Numbered from the stretch's first letter, positions 23,983 through 33,982 are shown. The stretch: 64,000 nucleotides of DNA from JAAEQG01 sp043803085 (GCA_043803085.1 JAZDKM010000288.1:1-64000), one strand, 5' to 3'. The notes: generated from the letters alone by a model not told the origin. A program made the numbers and translations.

Positions 23983-25938
23983 CTACGCAGCGCGGGCCCT
24001 CGCCGGGCGGGCGCGCGGACTCCCCGATGGAAGTACATGGCGCGTGATCGGCGGGAGGGCAGAAGAGCGCGATCGGGGAGGTGTTGACTGCGCGGCGATC
24101 GTCCGGGCGAACGCCAGGGCCCGCTCCTTGGCCATGACCGCATCGGCGCAGTTGTTTACGCCGCCCAGATACACACCGACGGCGAAAGCGGCGTCCACCG
24201 TGCCGCCGGACTCACCAACCACCCACTCAATCCCGTCCGTATGACCACGTTCAAGCAGTCGTCCGTAGGCCTTGAAGAATGCCGCGTAGGCGTCGAGCAG
24301 CTTGACCGCCTCTGCTTCTTCCGCCGCGCGATGGATGAACATCGTGAAGGTCTTGTCGTCGACCGCGTAATCCGCGCTAAACACGTCGCTGAGGAAGTCG
24401 AGACTGAATGCATCCGCGCCGTGGTACGCCAACGCCTCGCTGGTGCGCCCGTCACGGGGCAAGAGCGCTTCGGCCCAGGGCTTCTCCGCGGTGCCCGAAA
24501 TGCGCCCGGCGATGGCCCGGGCGATGGCCAGACCCGCTGCCTCCGTCGTCGCCCCTTCGCCGTTCGCCTCCACGCGGACGTAGTGCGTGCCCTTTCGGAA
24601 GATCACGCTGCCGCCCGCGCTGTAACCTTCGTCGCCCACGTCGAGCTTGATCACGTGCCCGCCGCCCTCAGCCTGATAAATCCCGAAGGCACCTTCCGGC
24701 GCTGCCATCTCATATCCATACACGTCGATGAACTGCCGCGGATCGGCGCGGTGATGGTAAGTGCCAAAGTGCATTCGCTGCATGTCGAACTGCAGATAGA
24801 TTTCCGCCCGCCCGTCGATCTTCTCCCACAGATTCAGCGGCGTGTATTCGCGGAACTCCGCCGGTGGTTCCCAGTCGGGCAGGTCGATCGTGGGAAACGG
24901 CGAGGCCGGTGGCCGGGTCGCTACGGCTTGGGCCGCCGTGCCCCCTTGCGGTCGGACCGCGTCCAACATTTGCCGCACGACGGCCGACACCGGTTCCATG
25001 TCGCCGCCCACCGCGCCGCAGACGCGCGTCTCCGCGTGGAAGACGGCCAACTGGCGGTGCTCGAAATCGCCGGCAAGGATGGGCGCCTCCGGCGTCGAAG
25101 GCGAGGATTGCACCCGGCCACGCTCGGTCAACAACGCTTGAAACTGCCTGACCATGTCGGCCGCACGTTCGAAGGAGCCGGCATCGGCGACAAACGCCGT
25201 GACGTCGTTCGGATAGGTCGCAACGAAAGCATCGTGGAGAAAATCAAAGCCCGCTGCCCGCCGCTTTACGAAGGTGAAGCTCTCCGGGATACGCCCGGCC
25301 TGCGGCAGGACGCTCTCCGCCCAGAAGGGTGCCCCATAGGCGATCTGCGCCGAGCCCAACGTATCGGCGATCGTGCGGATGGACGGCTCCCCCGACCGCA
25401 CGTTCGAACGGTCGAACTCGGTATAATACCGGCCGGCCCAAAAGGCCCCGCGCTGCTGGGCTTGCCAGCCTTCGTTGCCCATCGCGAGTGGGTCGGCCTC
25501 GCGCGGCTCGCGCTGCCGGTAAAGGCCGAAGGCGTTGGCCGGCGTCTCCGCGTCCACGATCTGGACAGATACCGATTCGCGCGACGATGGCTTGGCATAG
25601 ACACCACGATAGACCCATGTCGCCCCGGCCTCGACCCACTCCGTCTCACCCGCCGCTTCCAGGGCCGACCGATCCGATACTCGTACATTGTCTTGCAGCG
25701 ACCAGCCCGCGGTGCCCAGGGCTGGCATCATCTGCCGGGCGATGCGCATCTCGCGGGTCAGCAAACTCTTCCGCTCGACACCCGGCTTGCGCTCGAAGAG
25801 GGCCGGCTGCGGCCGAGTGCCGATGGTGATGGCCGCCACAACGATCCCCCCCAGCAGCAACAGGACCACCACGCCGATGACGATCTCGGCGGTCGGGACG
25901 CTGTCTCGCATGTATCTTCGACCGAACAACGTCGGCAT
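23983..25938 (-). CDS. DUF6599-like protein with two tandem copies of the domain
   Basis: The 651-residue product has an N-terminal membrane anchor (VIGVVVLLLLGGIVVAAITIG). The second half shows the DUF6599 pattern well: YTPLNLWEKIDGRAEIYLQF, then HRADPRQFIDVYGYEMA, APEGAFGIYQAE and SVIFRKGTHYVRVEA. The first half repeats the same order in weaker form (WVYRGVYAKP, ANAFGLYRQREP, RGAFWAGRYYTEF), so the domain is duplicated. The function of the family is unknown. Its position just before the DUF362 and Fe-S genes on the same strand links it to that exported module. The last residues are Arg/Ala/Pro-rich and look non-native. Confidence 0.65.
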   Translation of the reverse strand: MPTLFGRRYMRDSVPTAEIVIGVVVLLLLGGIVVAAITIGTRPQPALFERKPGVERKSLLTREMRIARQMMPALGTAGWSLQDNVRVSDRSALEAAGETEWVEAGATWVYRGVYAKPSSRESVSVQIVDAETPANAFGLYRQREPREADPLAMGNEGWQAQQRGAFWAGRYYTEFDRSNVRSGEPSIRTIADTLGSAQIAYGAPFWAESVLPQAGRIPESFTFVKRRAAGFDFLHDAFVATYPNDVTAFVADAGSFERAADMVRQFQALLTERGRVQSSPSTPEAPILAGDFEHRQLAVFHAETRVCGAVGGDMEPVSAVVRQMLDAVRPQGGTAAQAVATRPPASPFPTIDLPDWEPPAEFREYTPLNLWEKIDGRAEIYLQFDMQRMHFGTYHHRADPRQFIDVYGYEMAAPEGAFGIYQAEGGGHVIKLDVGDEGYSAGGSVIFRKGTHYVRVEANGEGATTEAAGLAIARAIAGRISGTAEKPWAEALLPRDGRTSEALAYHGADAFSLDFLSDVFSADYAVDDKTFTMFIHRAAEEAEAVKLLDAYAAFFKAYGRLLERGHTDGIEWVVGESGGTVDAAFAVGVYLGGVNNCADAVMAKERALAFARTIAAQSTPPRSRSSALPPITRHVLPSGSPRARPARARAA

Positions 25939-26047
25939 GGCTACGCCACCCCTTTGCGTCTGCCACTAAGCCACCAAGACACCGACTGGATGATAGCCGA
26001 AGTTGGCGCGCGTGGGACGTATTTTCTCGTCTGACCGGCAGTCGTCC

Positions 26048-28441
26048 TCAATTTGGGCGCTCGGCCAGCCATGCTTCGGCCTCGGCGATGCTGTTCAGCG
26101 TGGCTTCTATCCGGGCCGGACTGAAACGGCGGATTTCCTCCCAAGCGGGCCGCTGGGCGTTCAAATCCAGGGCCCGTCGGTAGTTCGTCACCGCCGTTAT
26201 CACCAGTTCCGCCCGCTCTTCCGTCCGCCCGACCCACACCTGGAGATTGGCCAGATCGATGTAGGATTCCGGCCGAGCGGGGTAGAGCGCGATCGCACGC
26301 TCCGCCTCTTCCAAGGCGCGGGCCCGATCGACGGGGTCATGCGTCAGCCGGGCCAACGCGAGGATGATTCCGGTCCGTGCGCGATGGTACGCGACGTTCG
26401 CAGGAGACCGAGCAATGGCCTCGGCCATCGACGCCGACGCCTCTCGCAGCACCGCCGTTGCGTTGGTGGCAGACTCGGCAACGCGCTCCAGCCACTCGGC
26501 CCGCTCGGCCGCGGCCGTCGGGTCAAGCGGATCTGCCAGCACGGCCTGGCGGTAGAGCAGGTCGGTGGGGTGAGCCTCAGGCGCTCCTCTTACCGGGTTC
26601 TGTCGCTGGGCCCGCGCCCGCACCACCGCATCGGTCGCCCGCCACACCGGAGGGATGATAAACCCGACGACGAGCGCCAGGGCCAGTCCGGCCGCCGTCG
26701 CGAAGCCCCACCGCCACCACCCCTGCCGTTCCCCATCGAGAGCCCCCCGTCGCGGAGGAGGGACCTGCCGGGCCGCCACGGCTACGCCCACCACCGCGAA
26801 AACCGTCGTCGCCGCCCCCGGCACGATCAGCGCAAAGTTGATCGTGTCCTGCAGCAGAAAGGCAAACAGCCCGCAGTTGATAAGCACGGCCATACGCAGC
26901 CACCCGTCACGCCCCGAGTAACGCCATGGATCGGGCCCAAACGCGCACACGGCGAACACGGCCAGCCACACCATCGCGGGCGGCACGGTCTCCACAAACC
27001 AGTAGGCCCGATTGTCACTACCCAGCAAGTGCAGCCGCACCCCGAAGAAGCACAGGGCCAGCAACAACATCCACAACCGCGGGTGACCCGCCGCCGGGAT
27101 CGCAAGCGTGCTGCCGGGCGCCTCCGGTCCCGACTCCGGCAAAGGACGCGTCGCAGTGATCGATCCGCCGACCAGCATCGCCAACACCCCGAGCAGGCCT
27201 GGTACGCCCCATTCGGCGGCCGCGGCGACCAGAAAATTATGCGGATTCTTAACTTCCTCTGGCGCCGTAATGGGCTTGTACTTCAGGTAGGCATCCCCGA
27301 AGTTCTCCCGCCCCACGCCGGTCCACGGATGGTTCGCAATCAAGCGTGACGAGGCCGTCCAGTACCCCCAGCGGAAATTAAGCGACGCCCCGGGCAACGA
27401 CCCGTGAGCCCGCCCATGAGCCACTACCGCCAAAACCCCGCCGCCGACCAGCGCCCAACCTAAGAGCAGTGCCGGCCTCCGGTGGGCCTCGATCCACCCC
27501 CGCCCCAGGCGCCGGGCAACGGCCAACGCGAAGCCGACGGCGCCGGCCGCCATCGCACCGAAACTGTGGGTCAACAGGGTGGCCGCGAACAGAAAGACCG
27601 CCACCACGCACATCGCCAGGAAAACGATCCGATCAACGGCCACCGACGCCCGCCCCAACCGCCCCGCGGCCGCCCCTAGTGCGGCGAAGAATGTGAGCAC
27701 CAGATACGCTCCCGCCACATTGCTGTGCGCGAGATAGCCGGAGGCCTCTCGGGCCCACATGCGCTTCTCGAAGGAGATCACCTGTGCAGAATCGAGCGGC
27801 ACACCCTGGGCCTGCCAAAACGCTTCACGCTGCTCCTCATAGAGCCGCTCAGTCTCCGGGAAGGTGTAAAACACCTGATCAAAACACTGGTAGGCTTGCA
27901 CCGCGGCTGAGGCGACGATGACACAGAGCGCCAGCCGCACCCGCCGGCGCTCCCGCAGCACTTGCACGAGCACGACGGCAATCAAGGCCATCGACACCCA
28001 ATCCACCGAAGCGTTGAGCGCCACTCGCTTGTGGCCGGCCGCGGCGCAGGAGGCAACGACCGCCACCAGCACCAGCGCCAGCCCCGCCTCCAACCCGCAC
28101 CAGCGGTACCGCCGCTGTGGTTGTAAACCGTGGCCCACGGCCCATCCCAACGCCGCCGCCAGAATCGCCGCGTCGATCAGCAGCGTGTGCAAGGGGAGTG
28201 GATCGGAGACGCCTTCCAACGCGGCGGTGAGATTGAGTCCCGCCAGATCGTAGCTTTCCCCAACAAGCGGACGCAGTCCGATGACGGCCAACAGCACGAA
28301 CAGACTGGCGGTCTCGAGGAGCCGCCCGGCCAATTGGGTCCGCGATGCGATCACCTCGTAGGGCATTTCAGTTTCATGAGGTCCGAGAACAGGACGCCCG
28401 CTCAGCGCACCTAAAGCCGCCGCGCGCTTCTCCCGATACAT
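26048..28441 (-). CDS. O-antigen-ligase-like membrane protein with C-terminal TPR region
   Basis: The 797-residue product has about twelve membrane segments. The Wzy/WaaL-type signature loop is HPWTGVGRENFGDAYLKYKP, then NPHNFLVAAAAEWG. After the last helix near residue 560, the C-terminus (residues about 600-797) is helical and repeat-like (DPTAAAERAEWLERVAE, ALYPARPESYIDLANLQVW, NYRRALDLNAQRPAWEE), consistent with TPRs. Such proteins polymerise or ligate surface polysaccharides or glycosylate proteins in the periplasm. No polysaccharide cluster surrounds it, so the substrate is open. The minus-strand genes 23983 onwards lie downstream. Confidence 0.82.
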   Translation of the reverse strand: MYREKRAAALGALSGRPVLGPHETEMPYEVIASRTQLAGRLLETASLFVLLAVIGLRPLVGESYDLAGLNLTAALEGVSDPLPLHTLLIDAAILAAALGWAVGHGLQPQRRYRWCGLEAGLALVLVAVVASCAAAGHKRVALNASVDWVSMALIAVVLVQVLRERRRVRLALCVIVASAAVQAYQCFDQVFYTFPETERLYEEQREAFWQAQGVPLDSAQVISFEKRMWAREASGYLAHSNVAGAYLVLTFFAALGAAAGRLGRASVAVDRIVFLAMCVVAVFLFAATLLTHSFGAMAAGAVGFALAVARRLGRGWIEAHRRPALLLGWALVGGGVLAVVAHGRAHGSLPGASLNFRWGYWTASSRLIANHPWTGVGRENFGDAYLKYKPITAPEEVKNPHNFLVAAAAEWGVPGLLGVLAMLVGGSITATRPLPESGPEAPGSTLAIPAAGHPRLWMLLLALCFFGVRLHLLGSDNRAYWFVETVPPAMVWLAVFAVCAFGPDPWRYSGRDGWLRMAVLINCGLFAFLLQDTINFALIVPGAATTVFAVVGVAVAARQVPPPRRGALDGERQGWWRWGFATAAGLALALVVGFIIPPVWRATDAVVRARAQRQNPVRGAPEAHPTDLLYRQAVLADPLDPTAAAERAEWLERVAESATNATAVLREASASMAEAIARSPANVAYHRARTGIILALARLTHDPVDRARALEEAERAIALYPARPESYIDLANLQVWVGRTEERAELVITAVTNYRRALDLNAQRPAWEEIRRFSPARIEATLNSIAEAEAWLAERPN

Positions 28442-28533
28442 CGAGCAAGGCTGTGGGTCTTCGCTCGTCTGAGTGAACAGCCTTCAGTGGAGGATCCGGG
28501 TAGCGGCGAACTCGGATCCTTCATGTTTTTTAC

Positions 28534-29154
<621 letters not shown>

Positions 29155-29272
29155 CGTCTTCTCCAATAATCTAGCCCAAACGTACCCGCGGCAGTATAGA
29201 GAAGGTCGCAGGCTACAACAACAGGGATCGAGAAAGATGAGCACCAACTCCCATCCGCGTCGTCTCCGGGCT

Positions 29273-29815
29273 TCATTCGCCCACGTTCTTGAAGGCGGCG
29301 ACCAGTTCGCGCAGTCCGTGAGGAAAGGCTTCGAGCTCGTCGGCCAGCGCGTACGGCGTCAACCGCGCCGGCGGGTCCACCATCGCCTCAGGCCAGCGGG
29401 CGCGGAATAGCCCGACGAGTTCAGTCATCGAGCGTGCCTTCGCGATGGCTTGAGGCGCCAGGACGCGGTGTGGGGCCACTTGGGGCAGATAGTGCAGCAA
29501 CCACCGCCGGGCTTGTTCCCGGTCCTCCGGCACCCCCACCGTGGGCAACGGCGGACCTGCTGCCCTGAGCCGCGTTCCCTGATAGCGGAAACAACGCACA
29601 CCACGCTCGGTGAGAATCCATTGATCGGTTTGTGAATCGCGCGACGAGAGCTCGATACCGACGATAGGTGCGCGCAGACCACTGTCGAAAATTACGTACC
29701 ACCACACCAAGTCATGCGACTTGACCGCATTGCTGCGGGCGAGATGCATCCGACTGGGCTGCGCACAACCGGCCACACCGACCCACGCCGTCGCTAAACC
29801 CAGGGCCAACGCCAA
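29273..29815 (-). CDS. small lipoprotein, unknown
   Basis: The 180-residue product starts with a signal peptide ending in a lipobox (MALALGLATAWVGVAGC), so it should be lipidated at Cys17. The mature part contains WWYVIFDSGLRAPIVGIELS, a QWILTERGVRCFRYQG segment and a helical C-terminus (LTPYALADELEAFPHGLREL). No family is recognised. It stands between cysC and a repeat-bearing spacer on the same strand. Confidence 0.6.
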   Translation of the reverse strand: MALALGLATAWVGVAGCAQPSRMHLARSNAVKSHDLVWWYVIFDSGLRAPIVGIELSSRDSQTDQWILTERGVRCFRYQGTRLRAAGPPLPTVGVPEDREQARRWLLHYLPQVAPHRVLAPQAIAKARSMTELVGLFRARWPEAMVDPPARLTPYALADELEAFPHGLRELVAAFKNVGE

Positions 29816-29913
29816 TGTCCGCAGTCCAAGGATATCGGATCCCTCACTTCCTCACGGTCCCGCCGCAAAGGTCCGTGCACAGCCTAGCGCCCGTGGTGAA
29901 ACTGGCAAAGAGC

Positions 29914-29964
29914 GGTGTGGCACGGGCATCTTGCCCGTGGAAACAGAGGCTGGAAGCCTGTGCC
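29914..29964. repeat. two adjacent stem-loops
   Basis: CACGGGCA/TGCCCGTG with a TCT loop (29921-29939) is followed by AGGCT/AGCCT with a GGA loop (29947-29959). The outer sequence GTGGCAC...GTGCCAC pairs as well. The AGGCTGGAAGCCT core is the same as in the oppA insertion at 43218-43231. Confidence 0.75.
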
Positions 29965-30053
29965 ACAACTTTTGCCACGGGCTCTAGGCGCGGCCCGCAC
30001 GCGGCGCCAGACCGGGAGCAGGCGCCTGCTTTCTCAACCTGACCCTGCGACCG

Positions 30054-30155
30054 CTACGCGGTTGACGTTACGCCGCCGGTGAAAAGGGCCAGCAGCAGGG
30101 AGATCAGGCTGGGAAGAAAGCTCATCAGTAGCGAGGACAACAATCCACCCCACAT
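30054..30155 (-). CDS. 33-residue hydrophobic membrane peptide
   Basis: The frame begins MWGGLLSSLLMSFLPSLI and continues SLLLALFTGG VTSTA to a TAG. It is almost entirely hydrophobic and long enough for one membrane helix, with small residues at both ends. An AAAGG ribosome site stands about 9 bases before the ATG. No homologue is recognised. The codon usage has the high third-position G+C of real genes here, but the frame is short. It could be a small regulatory membrane protein or a toxin-like peptide. Confidence 0.5.
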   Translation of the reverse strand: MWGGLLSSLLMSFLPSLISLLLALFTGGVTSTA

Positions 30156-30287
30156 TGGAAAACCTTTCTATGAAAAGACTGTGACGTTCACCACCTCTGA
30201 CGAAGGCCGAAAGAACCACGCCTGCTTCCGCGCCTTCGCCTACCGGTAGCATCATAAAGGAACTCCGCGGGTCTGGAAAGGGGGTCC

Positions 30288-31823
30288 CTAATCCAGATAA
30301 CCCAGCGAACGCAAACGTTCTTCCTCCTCGGGGGACAGCACCGCCTGGGTGGGCGCGCCCCCCCGATCGGCCACGGCCTTCATGTCCGCCCGCCACTGGG
30401 CCAGCCGCGCGGCAAGGTCGGCGACCAGTTCCTCGCGGCCCCCCGCGATGGGGTGGAGTTCGGCGGGATCTTCCACAACATTGTAGAGTTCGGTGACCCC
30501 GGCCAGCTCTTGCTGGATCAGCTTATAGTCACCCACACGCACCCCAAACCAGTTCTCCGTCTCGGACCATTTCTCCCCGGTGCTTTTCCGCTTCGCGAAC
30601 CAGACCGACACGAGTTCATAGAACGTCGGGTCGAGGGGCGCCCGGGGGTCGGCCAGCAACGACACCCCCTGTTGCCCGTCGGGGATCCGGCACTGCCCCA
30701 GGTCCAGCACGGTCGGAAACAGGTCCATCAGATTTACCATTCGTCCCTCTCGGCGGGCCTCCCTCTGGCCGGGGTACTTGACCACCAGCGGCACGTGGAG
30801 CGATTCGACGTGCAGGTCGTATTTGTGGCCCAGGCCCCCGTGCTCATAGAACTGCTCGCCGTGATCGGCGGTCAGAATGATCGCCGCGTCCTCCCACAGG
30901 CCCAGGGTTTGCAGCCGATCGAAGAGTTTTTTCAGATAGCCGTCGGTGCAGCGGAGTTCGCCGTCATACTGGGCTTTGACGTATTCGAGCTCGGCCGGCG
31001 TGATGTGCTTGCCCAGCTTGTAGTAACGATGAAACTCCGGGGTCTGTTTCGGCTTCAGCGCCCCTGCGGGGACGAACATGCTGTCATAAGGCGGTGGGGG
31101 GATGAACTGGTAGTGCGGGTCCCAGAAGTACAGGAACAGGAAAAACGGGCTGTCGGCCCGGCGCACCCGGCTCAAAAAGACATTGATCTGGGCTTCCATC
31201 CTCCCGTTCGTGATGTCGTTGTGCGCGTTGACTTTGGGCGGCGAGATCGGCGTTTCGTCGTACGTCTGAAACCCCTGATTCAGCCCGTGGGCCTTCTTGA
31301 GATAGGGACCGCTGATGATGGCCGCGGTCTGGTAACCATAGTCGGCCAGAATCTCGGCCATCGTCTTCCAGGAATCGTTCAGCCGGTCCTTTTCGTGGAG
31401 CACGTTGTGCGCCGACGGATAGAGCCCGGTGAAAATGGAGGCATGCGACGTGAGCGTCCAACTGGTGACGGCAAAAGCGTTCTCGTAGAGCGTGGCCGCG
31501 CGGGCCAGCGCGTCCATGGTCGGGGTCGTGTCCCGCTCGTAACCGTAGCATCCGGCGTGGTCGGCGCGCACCGATTCCACGGAGATCAGCACGATGCTGG
31601 GCCGCTTCAGCAGGGCCGTCCGCGCCGGGGCCGGTTTCTCGGTCTTCGCGCACGCGCCCCCGAACAACGCGGCCGCGAGCGCCGCGCAAACCGCCGACCG
31701 CCCTCGCTCCGCTCTACGCGGCGCGCTCGGCCGATATCCCCGTTGCGCTGGCGGGGAAGAGCGGGCGACCCATCTTCTCGGTAATGGGGGAGGAAAGCCG
31801 CACTGCGGATCGGGCGTCTTCAC
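30288..31823 (-). CDS. sulfatase-like lipoprotein of the alkaline phosphatase superfamily, lacking the formylglycine Cys
   Basis: The 511-residue product has a lipoprotein-type signal (SAVCAALAAALFGGAC) and a complete sulfatase fold: IVLISVESVRADHAGCYGYE at the start, TSHASIFTGLYPSAHN, ILTADHGEQFYEHG and a final ERLRSLGYLD. The usual C/S-x-P-S-R motif that is converted to formylglycine is replaced by SWTLTS, and the first metal-binding Asp position reads Glu-Ser. The enzyme may therefore use Thr/Ser like other superfamily phosphoesterases. I prefer the GTG at 31823. The frame is open upstream through repeat-rich DNA and that extension is not protein-like. The substrate is unknown. Confidence 0.82.
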   Translation of the reverse strand: MKTPDPQCGFPPPLPRRWVARSSPPAQRGYRPSAPRRAERGRSAVCAALAAALFGGACAKTEKPAPARTALLKRPSIVLISVESVRADHAGCYGYERDTTPTMDALARAATLYENAFAVTSWTLTSHASIFTGLYPSAHNVLHEKDRLNDSWKTMAEILADYGYQTAAIISGPYLKKAHGLNQGFQTYDETPISPPKVNAHNDITNGRMEAQINVFLSRVRRADSPFFLFLYFWDPHYQFIPPPPYDSMFVPAGALKPKQTPEFHRYYKLGKHITPAELEYVKAQYDGELRCTDGYLKKLFDRLQTLGLWEDAAIILTADHGEQFYEHGGLGHKYDLHVESLHVPLVVKYPGQREARREGRMVNLMDLFPTVLDLGQCRIPDGQQGVSLLADPRAPLDPTFYELVSVWFAKRKSTGEKWSETENWFGVRVGDYKLIQQELAGVTELYNVVEDPAELHPIAGGREELVADLAARLAQWRADMKAVADRGGAPTQAVLSPEEEERLRSLGYLD

Positions 31824-32088
31824 ACCGCCAGTGTACGAGCACCCGCCCGATCGAGCAACGAAGCAGCAGCCTGCCTGTCTGCCGACAGGCCCGCCGCTAC
31901 CCTTGCCTATCACATATTGGCGTGGCCATGCCAATTCCGTAGGGTCCGCGCTCGCGGACCAAGAGGGTGCATGCCCGCCCACCGGGAGTGGTGCACGAGC
32001 GCGCACCCTACCGCTTTCTGATTTCGACGTTTCGAGGTTTTGACCTTTTCTTTCGACGTTTTGACGTTTCGACGTTTCGACGTTTTGG
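31824..32088. repeat. repeat-rich spacer with stem-loops and a TTTCGACG tract
   Basis: It contains a GCCTGTC/GACAGGC stem-loop (near 31873-31890), the GGTCCGC/GCGGACC stem-loop (31943-31960; identical copy with flanks at 60550-60567) and a degenerate tandem of TTTCGACG (32019-32086). No independent gene is seen. Confidence 0.75.
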
Positions 32089-32391
32089 TTAGTGTCCGCT
32101 TGGCTTCGTAGGCTTCGGCAAGAAAGATACCCGCGGATACACCGCGCTGGCGTCGGCGTTCTTGACGTAGCCGTCCCCATCCACGTCGTAACGGTTGTCA
32201 TCCGGCACGGGCAGGAACGATACCCGCGGATACACCGCGCTGGCGTCGGCGTTTTGCACGTAACCGTCGTTGTTCACGTCGCCCATGAGCACCACGTATT
32301 GCACCTCGAACAGACGCGCAGCCGGCTTGCGAACCGGCTGAAGGCTGAGGGTTTTATAGCCTCGCAGTTGCTGACCAGCCGCTAGAACCAA
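32089..32391 (-). pseudogene. remnant of an exported protein: dockerin-like pair only
   Basis: The last 65 codons encode two nearly identical calcium-binding-like units, each ending NADASAVYPRVSFLP and starting DVNNDGYVQ or DVDGDGYVK. The DNA of the two units is also almost identical over about 50 bases, indicating a recent duplication or conversion. No signal peptide or catalytic domain precedes them. The 35 codons before (LRGYKTLSLQPVRKPAARLF) contain an AGCCGGCTTGCGAACCGGCT palindrome. This is most likely the C-terminal stump of a larger secreted protein. Confidence 0.6.
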
Positions 32392-32783
32392 AGTGAGATT
32401 GCGTCCACAGGTACGCCTCCGCGCGCCCGGTCGCTCGGCTGCAGGCGCACTTCGTCACGAAGGATGGCGGTGCAGCGAATAATTGACGATAATGGTGATG
32501 AGAGGAATGTGCATCGATGCTGTGGCCCCTATCGCAAAACACAAGTAGTTGCGCACGGGCATTCGCGGCGTGAATCACCGACGAACGAGGCTGCCGGAAC
32601 GAGTCGGAGTTCCGCTCCCTTTGGGGACACTCGATGAGCAGCAGGGCCAAGAACACGGCCTTGCTCTGTTCGATCGGCTCTTGGTTCGATTCGACGCTCG
32701 TGATCCGAGAGTCCGAACACTGACCCGCTTGGTCTGAACGGGAAACCAATGCTTGGACCGGTAAGCTCACGTGTGGCTGAAAC
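32392..32783. other. spacer upstream of rtcA
   Basis: No gene is supported. A plus-strand open stretch near 32549-32737 (GTLDEQQGQEHGLALFDRLL) looks protein-like for some 40 residues but lacks a ribosome site and is not recognised. I see no sigma-54 type promoter with certainty, although rtc operons in proteobacteria use one. Confidence 0.4.
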
Positions 32784-33833
32784 ATGATCACCATCGATGG
32801 CGCACAGGGCGAAGGCGGTGGGCAGATTCTGCGGACTGCGCTGGCGCTCTCGCTCATCACCGGCCGGCCGTTCCGGATTGCGCGCATCCGCGCGGGGCGT
32901 GAACGGCCCGGCCTGAAGCGCCAGCACTTGACCGCGGTGCGGGCGGCGGCGGAGATCGGCCACGCCGAGCTGCACGGTGCAGAATTGGGCTCGACCGAAC
33001 TCACGTTTCGCCCGGGCCCCGTCGCCGCAGGCGAGTATCGTTTCGACGTCGGCACGGCCGGCAGTGTGAGCCTCGTACTACAGACCGTCCTGCCGCCGCT
33101 GCTGCGGGCAGGCGCGCCTTCAGTAGTGGCACTCACGGGCGGGACGCACAACATGCACGCACCGCCGGTCGATTTCCTCGCGAAGGCGTTCGCGCCGATT
33201 CTCAACCGCCTGGGGGCAGACTCGGATAGACCGGTGCTCGACCTGCAGCTTGTGCGACCCGGCTTCTACCCGGCGGGTGGAGGTGAGGCGCTCGCGACCA
33301 TCACGCCACCGGCATCGTGGCGTCCGCTCACCTTGTTCGAGCGCGGGCTGGCCCGCCATCGCCGCGCACGAGCCATCGTTGCCAACCTATCGCCGGAGAT
33401 CGCCTGCCGCGAGCTACGGCTGGTGCAGCGGTCGCTCGGTTGGCCGGACGAGGTCTTGTACAGCGAGGAGGCCGCGGACTCCCGCGGGCCCGGCAACGTC
33501 TTGCTCGTCGAATTGGCCTACGAGCAGGTGACCGAGGTCTTTACCGGCTTCGGCGCGCGCGGCGTAACGGCGGAGCAAGTGGCGATGCGCACCGTGGACG
33601 AGGTGCGCCGCTATGTCAAGAGCGATGCCCCGGTCGGCGAGCACTTGGTTGACCAGCTTCTCCTGCCGCTCGCCCTAGGCGCGGGTGGATCGTTCCGCGC
33701 CATCGACCTTACGCCCCACGCGAAAACAAACATCGATGTGATCCGCACATTTCTTGATGTCGCGATCGAGACATCGTGCGAGGAATCCGGTTGCTGGCGC
33801 GTGAGTGTCGGTGGAGGTGCTAAAAAGTTGTAA
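32784..33833 (+). CDS. rtcA: RNA 3'-terminal phosphate cyclase
   Basis: The enzyme uses ATP to convert RNA 3'-phosphate ends into 2',3'-cyclic phosphates through an enzyme-AMP intermediate. The 349-residue length fits. Conserved segments are DGAQGEGGGQILRTALALS at the start, GLKRQHLTAVRA, and AGSVSLVLQTVLPPLL. FYPAGGGEA and LTPHAKTNIDVI follow, the last with the histidine that becomes adenylated. The C-terminus is normal. Two minus-strand genes for RlaP-like nucleotidyltransferases converge on it 150 bases downstream, forming an RNA-repair neighbourhood. No rtcB ligase or rtcR regulator is in the window. Confidence 0.95.
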   Translation: MITIDGAQGEGGGQILRTALALSLITGRPFRIARIRAGRERPGLKRQHLTAVRAAAEIGHAELHGAELGSTELTFRPGPVAAGEYRFDVGTAGSVSLVLQTVLPPLLRAGAPSVVALTGGTHNMHAPPVDFLAKAFAPILNRLGADSDRPVLDLQLVRPGFYPAGGGEALATITPPASWRPLTLFERGLARHRRARAIVANLSPEIACRELRLVQRSLGWPDEVLYSEEAADSRGPGNVLLVELAYEQVTEVFTGFGARGVTAEQVAMRTVDEVRRYVKSDAPVGEHLVDQLLLPLALGAGGSFRAIDLTPHAKTNIDVIRTFLDVAIETSCEESGCWRVSVGGGAKKL

Positions 33834-33982
33834 CCCCCCGGCCCGTAACGCTATCGTCCAACTTCGACATGGTGACGCCTCCTCTTCAGGCCGCACGGAT
33901 TAGGAATTCCGGAGAGGAGGTCGGCTGCATGCCGCTGTCCGTCAGTACGAGTCTGTGCCTGGCACGATACTGAGACCAGTCG

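Noticed and set aside
32549..32737. 62-codon frame upstream of rtcA
   Set aside because: It looks partly protein-like but has no ribosome site, no family match and ends before rtcA without coupling.
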